A stretch of 64,000 bases of DNA from Sulfurimonas sp. UBA2011 (lineage in GTDB: Bacteria; Campylobacterota; Campylobacteria; Campylobacterales; Sulfurimonadaceae), in assembly GCA_002335055.1 (NCBI GenBank), contig DDCH01000004.1:91897-155896 (forward strand), given 5' to 3'. Both the position numbers and the translations under genes were made by a program. Shown here piece after piece: positions 53,277 to 61,682 of the stretch. Numbering within the stretch: position 1 is the stretch's first letter; every line of letters begins with the position of its first letter. The notes under the pieces were generated by a model. It made no database searches and was not told the DNA's origin. It saw only the letters and a program-made list of their open reading frames with translations.

Positions 53277-54404
53277 TTATTTTTTAAACCAACCCTTCAT
53301 TTTATCTATAGCAGCATCAAGTACACCTTCATGTGGTGTTGACTCTATACCAAATGATTCTTGAAGTTTAAAAAGTAGTTCTGCTTGATTCTCATTTAGT
53401 TTTTTAGGGTACTGGATGTTTATAATTGCGATAAGGTGTCCCTTACCATGACCGTGAACATCAGCTATACCTTCACCTCTAAATGTAAAACGTTGTTTAT
53501 CACGAGTTCCTACATCTAGTTGCAATTCAACCTCACCTGTAAGTGATGGGATAGTTATACTCTCACCAGTAATAGCTTGAGTAAAGAAAACCGGTATCTC
53601 AATGTAGACATCATTCTCATCACGGATAAAGTGTTTGTCTTGTTCTACTTCAAAAGTAACATATAAGTCACCACGAGAACCTTTTTTACCAATGTTTCCT
53701 TGTCCAGAAACTCTGAGTCTATTACCTGTGTCTATACCTGCTGGTATATTTACATTTACACTATCTGTAATTTCATCAAAACCTTTTCCGTTACAGCTTT
53801 TACAAGAATCTGTAGCAGCGGCACCTGTTCCTTGACAAGCTGGACATGTCTGAGAAAAAGTCATAAAACCTTGTTTCATATAAACTTGACCTTGGCCAGC
53901 ACACTGTTTACATGTAGAGAGTTTAGCATTTTTAGCACCAGTACCCTTACACGGTTTACAGGCTTGCTTATATCTGTATTTTACTTCTTTCTCACAGCCA
54001 AATACTGCTTCATCAAAACTAATATGCATATCAATATTCATATCTAGAGGGTACTTGTCCATATCAGCTGGGTTCTGACGACGTCCACCACCACCTCCCA
54101 TACCACTAAACATGTCTTCAAACATAGAACCTAGGTCATCAAAACCTCCAGATGAACGACGACCACCGCCACCCATACCTTGAAGTCCTTCTTTACCATA
54201 ACGGTCATAGATACTTTTTTGTTTTGCATCACTTAAACACTGATATGCTTCATTACAGAGTTTAAATTGGTGTTCAGCTGCTTCATCACCAGGGTTCTTA
54301 TCTGGATGGTACTTTTTAGCCATTGTTCTATATGCTTTTTTTATTGTACTTTTATCAGCACTTTGTGATACTTCTAAAATTTCGTAGTAACTTAAATCTT
54401 CCAT
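53277..54404 (-). CDS. dnaJ: Chaperone protein DnaJ
   Basis: The Hsp40 co-chaperone that delivers substrates to DnaK. The 375-residue protein has a J domain with HPD (KKYHPDKNPGDEAAE), a Gly/Phe region (GGGGRRSSGGFDDL), four CxxCxGxG zinc repeats (such as CKPCKGTG, CKQCAGQG, CPACQGTG and CKSCNGKG) and the C-terminal domains. I start at ATG 54404, preceded by AGGGAAC, in place of an upstream codon that adds 26 unmatched residues. The downstream gene follows in 4 bases. Confidence 0.96.
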   Translation of the reverse strand: MEDLSYYEILEVSQSADKSTIKKAYRTMAKKYHPDKNPGDEAAEHQFKLCNEAYQCLSDAKQKSIYDRYGKEGLQGMGGGGRRSSGGFDDLGSMFEDMFSGMGGGGGRRQNPADMDKYPLDMNIDMHISFDEAVFGCEKEVKYRYKQACKPCKGTGAKNAKLSTCKQCAGQGQVYMKQGFMTFSQTCPACQGTGAAATDSCKSCNGKGFDEITDSVNVNIPAGIDTGNRLRVSGQGNIGKKGSRGDLYVTFEVEQDKHFIRDENDVYIEIPVFFTQAITGESITIPSLTGEVELQLDVGTRDKQRFTFRGEGIADVHGHGKGHLIAIINIQYPKKLNENQAELLFKLQESFGIESTPHEGVLDAAIDKMKGWFKK

Positions 54405-54437
54405 TTGTTCCCTATAATTCATAATAATATTTTTGCA

Positions 54438-54443
54438 ATTATA
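54438..54443 (-). promoter_or_regulatory. -10 element for dnaJ (and the operon behind it)
   Basis: On the minus strand GGGTATAATTGC, a TATAAT box, 34 bases before the dnaJ start. It would drive the dnaJ to J-domain gene set that includes ftsA and ftsZ. Confidence 0.5.
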
Positions 54444-54470
54444 CCCATAAATATTAAATATTATAAATGC

Positions 54471-54476
54471 TATAAT
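54471..54476 (+). promoter_or_regulatory. -10 element for mltA, giving a near-leaderless transcript
   Basis: TATAAT in AATGCTATAATGCTC, ending 6 bases before the ATG at 54483. With the usual spacing, transcription would begin at or next to the start codon. Confidence 0.5.
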
Positions 54477-54482
54477 GCTCAC

Positions 54483-55586
54483 ATGAAAGCAAGCACCTAT
54501 TTTTTAATAATAACACTCTTCTTCTTTGGTTGTTCTACTCAACCAAAAGTTCTGTTTGACTCACTTCCAAATACTTACCTTATGGAAAGTGACTTTGAGT
54601 CTTTACCAAATTTTACTGATGAAAAATACACTGAAATTTTAGAAAATTTTAAAAATAACTGTCGTAGTAAAAAAGCAAAAAAGTTATATAAAAATCTTTG
54701 TGAAAAAGTAGAAAGTATTGATAATGAGAAATCATTTTTAACTGACTTTTTTACTCCTTATCTAATTACAACTAAAGAGGATAAAAGAGAAGGACTCTTG
54801 ACAGGTTACTATGAACCCGAACTCAGTGCTTCACTAAAGAGACATGATAAATATCAGCACCCTCTATATGAGACTCCAAAGGATTTAATTGTAGTAGATT
54901 TAAGTTCGATATATCCAGCTTTAAAGAACTATAGACTTAGGGGAAAAGTAGTAAATAATAGACTTATTCCATATGATACAAGGGCACAGAGTAAAAAGAA
55001 ACCTGTAAATGCAGAGGTGATTTGTTATTGTGATTCAGAGATTGATAAGTTTTTTTTAGAAATACAGGGCTCAGGAAGAGTAAGATTAGATAACAACAGT
55101 ACAATATATGTGGGTTATGATAATCAAAATGGTCATAGATATAGAGCTATAGGCCGTTACTTAGTAAAAATAGGAGTACTGACTTTAAAAGAAGTCTCCC
55201 TTCAAAGTATCAGAAAATGGCTTATTAACAATCCTAAAAGAGTAGATGAAGTTTTAAACTATAATAAGTCGCTCGTTTACTTCAAACAAAGAAAGCAAGC
55301 AGCCACTGGTGCTTTGGGTTTAGAACTGACTCCAAAGCGTTCAGTTGCAGTAGATAGAAGGTATATTCCCTTAGGGAGTATGTTGTACTTACAGTCAAAT
55401 ATATATAATGAAGAAATAAATAAAATAGTTTTCGCACAAGATACTGGTGGAGCGATAAAAGGGAGTGTCCGTGCTGACCTTTTCCTTGGAACAGGAACAG
55501 ATGCCCTCGCAGTTGCTGGAAAACTAAAGTCAGAGTTAAAACTATGGATACTACTCCCAAAAAATAAAAAAGAGAAAAATAAATGA
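54483..55586 (+). CDS. mltA: Membrane-bound lytic murein transglycosylase A (MltA)
   Basis: Cleaves peptidoglycan glycan strands to 1,6-anhydro products during wall turnover. A lipoprotein signal (MKASTYFLIITLFFFGC) has the lipobox FFGC. The barwin-like/MltA fold shows the motifs EGLLTGYYEPEL, IQGSGRVRL and the catalytic Asp region FAQDTGGAIKGSVRADLFLG. The protein is 367 residues, within the family range. I start at ATG 54483 because the signal peptide begins there. An upstream frame extends 26 codons but has no signal function. It overlaps recR by 4 bases. Confidence 0.93.
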   Translation: MKASTYFLIITLFFFGCSTQPKVLFDSLPNTYLMESDFESLPNFTDEKYTEILENFKNNCRSKKAKKLYKNLCEKVESIDNEKSFLTDFFTPYLITTKEDKREGLLTGYYEPELSASLKRHDKYQHPLYETPKDLIVVDLSSIYPALKNYRLRGKVVNNRLIPYDTRAQSKKKPVNAEVICYCDSEIDKFFLEIQGSGRVRLDNNSTIYVGYDNQNGHRYRAIGRYLVKIGVLTLKEVSLQSIRKWLINNPKRVDEVLNYNKSLVYFKQRKQAATGALGLELTPKRSVAVDRRYIPLGSMLYLQSNIYNEEINKIVFAQDTGGAIKGSVRADLFLGTGTDALAVAGKLKSELKLWILLPKNKKEKNK

Positions 55587-56152
55587 ATAATGCACTAGAG
55601 AAGTTTAATCGTTTAGTTGATTCCCTTCAAGAGTTACCAACTATAGGTAAAAAATCAGCGACAAGACTTGCTTACCATATGATAATGAATGATACCTTTG
55701 TAGGTATGCGAATTTCTCATGCAATTGAAGATGCTTTGGGGACCTTAAAAAAGTGTATAGATTGTGGAGGAATGAGTGAAGATGAACTGTGTTACATCTG
55801 TACTGATGATGGACGAGACTCTACTCTCTTATGTATAGTAGAAAATGCTAAAGATATTCTTCTCTTAGAAGAAAATGGACTTTTTGATGGAAAGTACTTC
55901 GTTTTGGACTCTTTAGATGAGTACAGTGTAAGAAAGTTAGAGTCTTTAGTTGAGGAGGGTGTAAATGAGATACTTTTTGCTCTTACTCCTTCTATATCTA
56001 ATGATGCAGTCATACTCTATATAGAAGATAAACTAAGTGCTTTTAATATAAACTTTTCTAAAATTGCACAGGGCGTACCAACAGGTGTCAGTTTGGAAAA
56101 CATTGACCTCTTATCTCTTACTCGTGCACTTGAAGATAGAGTGCGTGTTTAA
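55583..56152 (+). CDS. recR: Recombination protein RecR
   Basis: Part of RecFOR, which loads RecA at gaps. The 189-residue protein has the N-terminal helix-hairpin-helix (LVDSLQELPTIGKKSATRLA), the zinc finger CIDCGGMSEDELCYIC and a Toprim domain. Residues match RecR throughout. ATGA overlaps the mltA stop (55583-55586). The pldA pseudogene follows one base after the stop. Confidence 0.94.
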   Translation: MNNALEKFNRLVDSLQELPTIGKKSATRLAYHMIMNDTFVGMRISHAIEDALGTLKKCIDCGGMSEDELCYICTDDGRDSTLLCIVENAKDILLLEENGLFDGKYFVLDSLDEYSVRKLESLVEEGVNEILFALTPSISNDAVILYIEDKLSAFNINFSKIAQGVPTGVSLENIDLLSLTRALEDRVRV

Positions 56153-56864
56153 ATGAAGTTTTTTGTATTAGTATCCTTGTTTTTATTTTTATCAGTAAAT
56201 GAGATAAGTGATAATAGTACATATAATTTAGCAGAAGCAGAAGCAAAGACTACAAAATTAAGCATATAAAAATGCTTAGATCATGATTTTGGACTGCGTC
56301 CTTATAGGGTAAACTTATATCTTACCATATGGGGTAAGTAGCGAAGCATATGAGTCTCAGATTCCCTCAGTAGAGTATAAAAATATAGAAGCTGAACTCC
56401 AAATAAGTCTACAGTTACAAGTAGGTAATAATATTTTTGGTTTAGGAGAAACATACTATGTCTCTTATACTCAGCAAGCTTTTTGACAGATTTATGCAGA
56501 ATCTGCACCTTTTCGAGAAACAATGTATAATCCTGAGGCTTTTGTGATTTTCCCCATTAAAGATGATGATAATTATCAATCACTTGGTAATCTCTCTCGT
56601 AGTGTAAATTATGTTTACACAACTTTAAGGTTACAACATAAGTCAATTCTTCTTGATTTAAAAGCATGGATTCCTTTTCCTGAAGATCCAGAAAAAAGTG
56701 ATAACTTAGACCTAATGGACTACACAGGGTATACAAGTGCAAAAATTACATACTTTTTAGATGAGCAGATGTTTACACTTAAAGGAAGCGGTAATTTTGC
56801 TACAAGAAAGGGCGCAGTCGAAGCCACATATTCATACCCCCTTATACATAATTACTTTTTTATA
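56153..56864 (+). pseudogene. pldA: Remnant of outer-membrane phospholipase A (OMPLA)
   Basis: A degraded phospholipase. It opens with a signal peptide (MKFFVLVSLFLFLSVNEIS), which ends early in TAA. In other frames come FGLRPYRVNLYL, then EAELQISLQLQVGNNIFGLG, followed by ETYYVSYTQQAF, TGA, QIYAESAPFRETMYNPE. The TGA at 56484-56486 stands where the family has TGG (Trp). The catalytic region, normally H-Q-S-N-G, reads Y-Q-S-L-G, so the His is Tyr, and about 15 residues before it are missing. SRSVNYVY keeps the third residue. The gene ends after ATYSYPLIHNYFFI, cut off by the aroE end, and lacks the last strands. Confidence 0.82.
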
Positions 56865-57651
56865 AAAGAAAACTGTGAGCCATCTTTTTTTTTATATCTT
56901 CTTTTTTTAAAGTAGACTTTACAAACAGCTCATTTGCAAGGACACCTTGACCTAGCAGCATATCTGCACCATCTTTATAAGTGATATTCTTATCGTGTGC
57001 AAGTTGTAAAAATGGTGTAAGTTTTCCATATATTACATCTGCAATATAATTTGTATTTTTTAAGATACTGAATAATAACTCTTTTGGTGCAGGGAGCTCT
57101 TCATCTTTAAGTCCAGCACTAGTTGTGTTTACTACTAAGTCGTAAGAAGAGAGCTTAAATGTGTCCCAAGTATATGTTTGGCAATCTAAGTCATCAAAAA
57201 ATGAAAGACGTCCTTCACTACGGTTTATGACACTGACTTCTATTTTCTCTTGTTTAAACCTTGCTGCAAGTGCTTTAGCAGTTCCGCCAGCACCAAGTAT
57301 AAGAATCTTTTTTATATTGTCAAACTCTTCTATGGCATACATAAAACCATCAGCATCAGTGTTGTAACCAATAAGTTTTCCATTTTCATTTATAAGAGTA
57401 TTTACCACTCCAACCGTTTTGGCAAAACCGCGAACTTCATCACAGGCATTAAATGCAGCTTCTTTATGGGGAACAGTTACATTTGCACCAGACAAACCAA
57501 GAGCAAAAAAAGTTTCTTTGAGTTTAGTTCCATCCTCTAAGTGTGTACGAGTATAACAAGCCGGGTAATTTAGGTTTTTAAAAACACTGTTGTGCATTAG
57601 AGGTGAACGAGAGTGTGAGACGGGGTTCCCAAAAATAGAAAAAAGTTGCAT
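56860..57651 (-). CDS. aroE: Shikimate dehydrogenase
   Basis: Reduces 3-dehydroshikimate to shikimate with NADPH in aromatic amino-acid synthesis. The 263-residue protein has the substrate block FGNPVSHSRSPLMHN, the LSGANVTVPHKEAA catalytic Lys/Asp region, the nucleotide-binding ILILGAGGTAKALAARF and NTTSAGLKDEE. It forms a pair with trpE, whose product also uses chorismate from this pathway. The last four codons overlap the pldA remnant. Confidence 0.95.
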   Translation of the reverse strand: MQLFSIFGNPVSHSRSPLMHNSVFKNLNYPACYTRTHLEDGTKLKETFFALGLSGANVTVPHKEAAFNACDEVRGFAKTVGVVNTLINENGKLIGYNTDADGFMYAIEEFDNIKKILILGAGGTAKALAARFKQEKIEVSVINRSEGRLSFFDDLDCQTYTWDTFKLSSYDLVVNTTSAGLKDEELPAPKELLFSILKNTNYIADVIYGKLTPFLQLAHDKNITYKDGADMLLGQGVLANELFVKSTLKKEDIKKKMAHSFLL

Positions 57652-57654
57652 GAT

Positions 57655-59064
57655 TTACTTTTTATCTAAGTCGTGTAGTGAATGGATGAGGGCACCGAGT
57701 TTATTCTCAACTTCTTGATACTCTGTCTCTTTGACACTATCTGCAACTATTCCGGCACCAGCTTGAAGAATTACTCTATCTTCTTTAACCATAGCAGTTC
57801 TAATTGTAATAGCGGAGTCCATATTTCCATCAAAACCGAAGTAACCTATACTTCCACTATAAAAGCCGCGTTTAAGACCTTCGTACTCAGCTATAAGTTC
57901 CATTGCACGAATCTTTGGTGCACCTGTCATAGTTCCAGCTGTAAATGTTGCCATAAATAGATCAAACATATCTTTATCATCAGCTAGTTCTGCTGTAACA
58001 TCTGAAACTATATGCATAACATGAGAAAAACGCTCTATATGCATCATATCTTCAACTTTTACCGTTCCTGTTTTTGCAACACGACTTACATCATTTCGAC
58101 CTAAGTCTATAAGCATGAGGTGTTCAGCTAACTCTTTTGGATCTGCTAAAAGTTCAAGCTCAAGTTCTTTATCTAACTCTTTTGTAGTACCGCGTTTCCG
58201 GGTTCCTGCAATTGGACGAAGTAAAAGTTTATTTTCTTCTAAACGCACCATCACTTCAGGGGAAGAACCAACTATACTAAAGTCCTCATACTCCATTAAA
58301 AACATATATGGAGAAGGGTTTTTTGCACGAAGGATTCTATAAAAGCTAAAAGGGTCAACTTTTATGTTTCTTGTAAAACGGTTTGTCATAAGAATCTGAA
58401 AAACATCACCACTTTTTATCATCTCTTTTGACTTGTCTATCATTTCAAAGAATTTTTCTTTTGAGTGTGCAAAACTTCCTTTGTCAGTACCTATATTATG
58501 AACACGATGTTTATAAGTGTATGAGCCTTTAAGGTCATCATGAATACTCATAAACTTTTCTTCATATTCTTTTAGTGTAGAGATTAAAGTTATCTGGTGG
58601 TTTTTATGAGAATAGACTAAAATCATTTTAGGAAGTATAAAATCTAAATCAGGAGTGTTGAGTTCATCTTCAAGTTTCTCCATACAATCACCAAGTTTTG
58701 GCTCAAATACTTTTACCATATCATAAGAGATATAACCAATAAAACCATCGACATAACCGACTTTAAGTTTTTTTGTTGCTTCTTTATAGATACTAGTGTC
58801 TTTTGTTTTATAATACTCTTTTAAAAAAGTAAAAGGACTCTCTTCTTTTATATGTTTGATACCATTACTATCAGTATAAATTGTTTGATTATTAATGTAT
58901 TGGAGGCGTTCACGTGCTCCTATACATATAAAAGAGTAGTTGCCTTCACTGCCACCAGCAGATTCGAAAAGGTAAGTAATCTCACCTTTAAACATATCTT
59001 TGAGTTTAGAGTAAACAGCAATAGGTGCTAACTGGTCAAGTGTGAATTGTTTAGAATGTATCAA
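57655..59064 (-). CDS. trpE: Anthranilate synthase component I
   Basis: Makes anthranilate from chorismate and ammonia with component II (TrpG), the first tryptophan step. The 469-residue protein has the chorismate-binding block GGNxx-type region: FMATFTAGTMTGAPKIRAME, RPIAGTRKRGTTKE, and AGAGIVADSVKETEYQEVENK. The N-terminal regulatory part is present (LFESAGGSEGNYSF). The start is TTG at 59064, with AAGG upstream. TrpG is not in this window. aroE follows by 3 bases. Confidence 0.9.
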   Translation of the reverse strand: MIHSKQFTLDQLAPIAVYSKLKDMFKGEITYLFESAGGSEGNYSFICIGARERLQYINNQTIYTDSNGIKHIKEESPFTFLKEYYKTKDTSIYKEATKKLKVGYVDGFIGYISYDMVKVFEPKLGDCMEKLEDELNTPDLDFILPKMILVYSHKNHQITLISTLKEYEEKFMSIHDDLKGSYTYKHRVHNIGTDKGSFAHSKEKFFEMIDKSKEMIKSGDVFQILMTNRFTRNIKVDPFSFYRILRAKNPSPYMFLMEYEDFSIVGSSPEVMVRLEENKLLLRPIAGTRKRGTTKELDKELELELLADPKELAEHLMLIDLGRNDVSRVAKTGTVKVEDMMHIERFSHVMHIVSDVTAELADDKDMFDLFMATFTAGTMTGAPKIRAMELIAEYEGLKRGFYSGSIGYFGFDGNMDSAITIRTAMVKEDRVILQAGAGIVADSVKETEYQEVENKLGALIHSLHDLDKK

Positions 59065-59084
59065 TGTATACCTTGGTCTGTGAG

Positions 59085-59723
59085 TTAAAGTTTAACTAAA
59101 AAAGAACCAGGTTCTACTTTTGAGCGAAGAATACGTCTAGCATTTTTAGCTTTAGTAGAACTAGTAAAGGGACCTACAAGAACTTTGTTAAGACTAGAAA
59201 CCTTATGAAACTTATAGTTATAACCAAGTTGTGTTATCGAATCTAAAAACTTTTTATTTGGCTTGTATCTTGAAAATGAGCCAACTTGAATATAATAAGC
59301 AACAGTTGAAGACTTAGTAAAAGGGGTACTCTTTTTAGTAACTACAGGTTTTTTTACAACTTTTTCTTTGTGAACAATAGGTGCTTCTTTGTAAATCACT
59401 TCTTCAGGCTTCTCTGCTAAACTTTCTTCTTTTAGTCTTTGAGCGATAAGTGCGAGGTCTAGATCAGAACTTGTCTCTTCAACTACAACAACTTCTTCAA
59501 AGAGTGGCTCTTCTTGAGCTTGAATTATTTGTCCTTGAGGTTCTTGTGGAAGTACAGCTTGCGGAAGGTTATCAGTTCCGGTTGAACTTAAAGAGTTCAT
59601 AAGCATAACAACAACAATAAGAATAACACCTAGTGTTGCAACTGCTAATACTATCTTCTTGTTAGAGTTATTATATGCATCTTTATTTAAAATTATATCA
59701 TTAAGTTCATTTTTCTCGTTCAT
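59085..59723 (-). CDS. SPOR-domain membrane protein
   Basis: A 212-residue protein with a cytoplasmic start, one transmembrane helix (about residues 24-46, IVLAVATLGVILIVVVMLM) and a Glu/Pro/Lys-rich periplasmic linker. The C-terminal SPOR domain is YYIQVGSFSRYKPNKKFLD and ends in LVGPFTSSTKAKNARRI. SPOR domains bind denuded glycan at the division site, so it likely localises to the septum. It lies between DUF1882 and trpE in the same operon. Confidence 0.88.
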   Translation of the reverse strand: MNEKNELNDIILNKDAYNNSNKKIVLAVATLGVILIVVVMLMNSLSSTGTDNLPQAVLPQEPQGQIIQAQEEPLFEEVVVVEETSSDLDLALIAQRLKEESLAEKPEEVIYKEAPIVHKEKVVKKPVVTKKSTPFTKSSTVAYYIQVGSFSRYKPNKKFLDSITQLGYNYKFHKVSSLNKVLVGPFTSSTKAKNARRILRSKVEPGSFLVKL

Positions 59724-59807
59724 GATTTCCCCTTGAGTTGTTTAGTCTATACCTTCATCCAAAATCTGATAATAGAGCAAGTTAGGTATGTTTTGTAACG
59801 AAATATA

Positions 59808-60350
59808 CTACATATGTTTAGACGAAGAAGCTCCACGTTCCTTAGCATACACTTCATATGGAAGTGTAAGTATATTATATTCATTAGGCATATCTGCATT
59901 TGGAAACATACGCCATTGCTTTGGCTGTTTAGCAGCTAGTTTCATACTAAGAGTTTTACCTAGTTGAATAGCTTCTACTAATGTTGTATGCCCTTTATGA
60001 ATATAAACATGAAGATGACCTTCAGTTTTTGTTTTATAAGCTGTAAAGTTTATATAACCCTCTTCTCGTAGTAAAAGTTGTGCTTTATGGTAAAAACGTT
60101 CAGGATCTCGACCATTATAGTCGATAACAATATTTTCTACTTTCTTATGCTTATTTACAATAGAGTGTGCAACAGTAATATCACCATTGATATGTTGGTT
60201 GATAGTTGACTGACTAAGAGTAGCATTTACTTTTTCAAATTTGTTATAAAAAGTACGACCCTTAAAGGTAAGCTTGTTTACTACAGTATTTTTTTTAATC
60301 CAGTAGTGATCACTCACCATTTTTATAAGTTTAAGATCCATAGAAGTCAA
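59808..60350 (-). CDS. DUF1882 domain protein
   Basis: A 180-residue soluble protein. The pattern DHYWIKKNTVVNKLTFKGRTF with the C-terminal QPKQWRMFPNADMPNEYNIL places it in DUF1882, found in Campylobacterota and of unknown role. I take TTG at 60350 as the start, because AGAGGAAAG is suitably spaced upstream. The ATG three codons later lacks a good ribosome site. It follows glyA by about 25 bases. Confidence 0.8.
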   Translation of the reverse strand: MTSMDLKLIKMVSDHYWIKKNTVVNKLTFKGRTFYNKFEKVNATLSQSTINQHINGDITVAHSIVNKHKKVENIVIDYNGRDPERFYHKAQLLLREEGYINFTAYKTKTEGHLHVYIHKGHTTLVEAIQLGKTLSMKLAAKQPKQWRMFPNADMPNEYNILTLPYEVYAKERGASSSKHM

Positions 60351-60375
60351 AATTACTTTCCTCTTTTAAGTACGA

Positions 60376-61623
60376 TTAGTAAGTCGATTGATTATAGATT
60401 ACAAAGTTCTGTGCCAGTGCTTTTAGTTCTGATTTTATAGTTGCTTGAAGTTCAGTATTTGTAATGTCATCTAAAACATCTGCCATTCTGTTACCAATAA
60501 GCTCAAATTCTTTCTCTTTCATACCACGGCTTGTAAGTGCAGGAGACCCAACACGAATACCTGAAGTGACAAAAGGACTTCTTGTCTCACCTGGAACAGT
60601 ATTCATATTTATAGTAATTCCTGCATTGCCCAAGGCTGCATCAGCTTCTTTTCCAGAAATGTCAGTACCAACAAAAGACACAAGGATTAAGTGGTTATCT
60701 GTTCCACCTGAAACTACATCATATCCACGTTTAATCATAACTTCACCAAGTATTTTAGCATTTGCTTTTACTTGTTTAGCATATGTTTTCCACTCTGGAG
60801 ATAAGTTGTACTTGAAACCAACTGCTTTTGCAGCGATAACATGAACAAGTGGTCCACCTTGAAGGGCAGGGAAGATGGCAGAGTTTATTTTCTTAGCGAT
60901 ATCTGCATCATCTGTCATTATCATTCCACCACGAGGCCCTGCAAGAGTCTTGTGTGTAGTTGTTGTAACTACATGTGCATGAGGGAATGGACTAGGATGC
61001 TCACCTGCTGCAACTAAACCAGCGATGTGTGCGATATCTGCAAAAAGTATTGCGCCAACTGCATCAGCAATTTCACGGAACTTTTTAAAGTCGATTTCAC
61101 GAGCATAAGCAGAAGCACCACAAACAATAATTTTTGGTTTAACTATCTGAGCGATGTCTAAAACTCTATCATAGTTAATACGACCATCAAGTTCAACACC
61201 ATAAGTGAATGAAGAGTAGTTCTTACCAGAAAAAGATGGTTTAGAACCATGAGTTAAGTGACCACCATGGCTTAAATCCATACCGAGAAGTTTATCACCA
61301 GCTTTAAGAAGTGCTGCATAAACTGCACCATTTGCTTGGCTACCTGAGTGAGGTTGAACATTTGCATAGTTACATCCAAAAAGTTCACAAGCACGGTCAA
61401 TAGCTAATTGCTCAACACCATCAGCATACTCACAACCACCGTAGTAGCGTTTGCCAGGATAACCCTCAGCATACTTGTTTGTAAATACTGAACCCATTGC
61501 TTCCATCACTGCTGGAAGTGTAAAGTTCTCAGATGCAATCATTTCTAAGTGGTCTGTTTGACGCCCTAACTCTTGTTCACATAAATCAAATATTTCGCTG
61601 TCGTACTCTTTTAAAAAACTCAT
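60376..61623 (-). CDS. glyA: Serine hydroxymethyltransferase
   Basis: Interconverts serine and glycine with tetrahydrofolate. The 415-residue PLP enzyme has the YAEGYPGKRYYGGCEY block, the DLSHGGHLTHG region and the PLP Lys in VVTTTTHKTLAGPRGG. GSQANGAVYAALL and RVGSPALTSRGM are family signatures. Length is normal. It heads the set glyA, DUF1882, SPOR, trpE, aroE on the minus strand. Confidence 0.97.
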   Translation of the reverse strand: MSFLKEYDSEIFDLCEQELGRQTDHLEMIASENFTLPAVMEAMGSVFTNKYAEGYPGKRYYGGCEYADGVEQLAIDRACELFGCNYANVQPHSGSQANGAVYAALLKAGDKLLGMDLSHGGHLTHGSKPSFSGKNYSSFTYGVELDGRINYDRVLDIAQIVKPKIIVCGASAYAREIDFKKFREIADAVGAILFADIAHIAGLVAAGEHPSPFPHAHVVTTTTHKTLAGPRGGMIMTDDADIAKKINSAIFPALQGGPLVHVIAAKAVGFKYNLSPEWKTYAKQVKANAKILGEVMIKRGYDVVSGGTDNHLILVSFVGTDISGKEADAALGNAGITINMNTVPGETRSPFVTSGIRVGSPALTSRGMKEKEFELIGNRMADVLDDITNTELQATIKSELKALAQNFVIYNQSTY

Positions 61624-61682
61624 AATATAAAATTCCTTGTAATAATTAAAGTCATTGTACTAAAAAAGAACTAATAAAAGGC

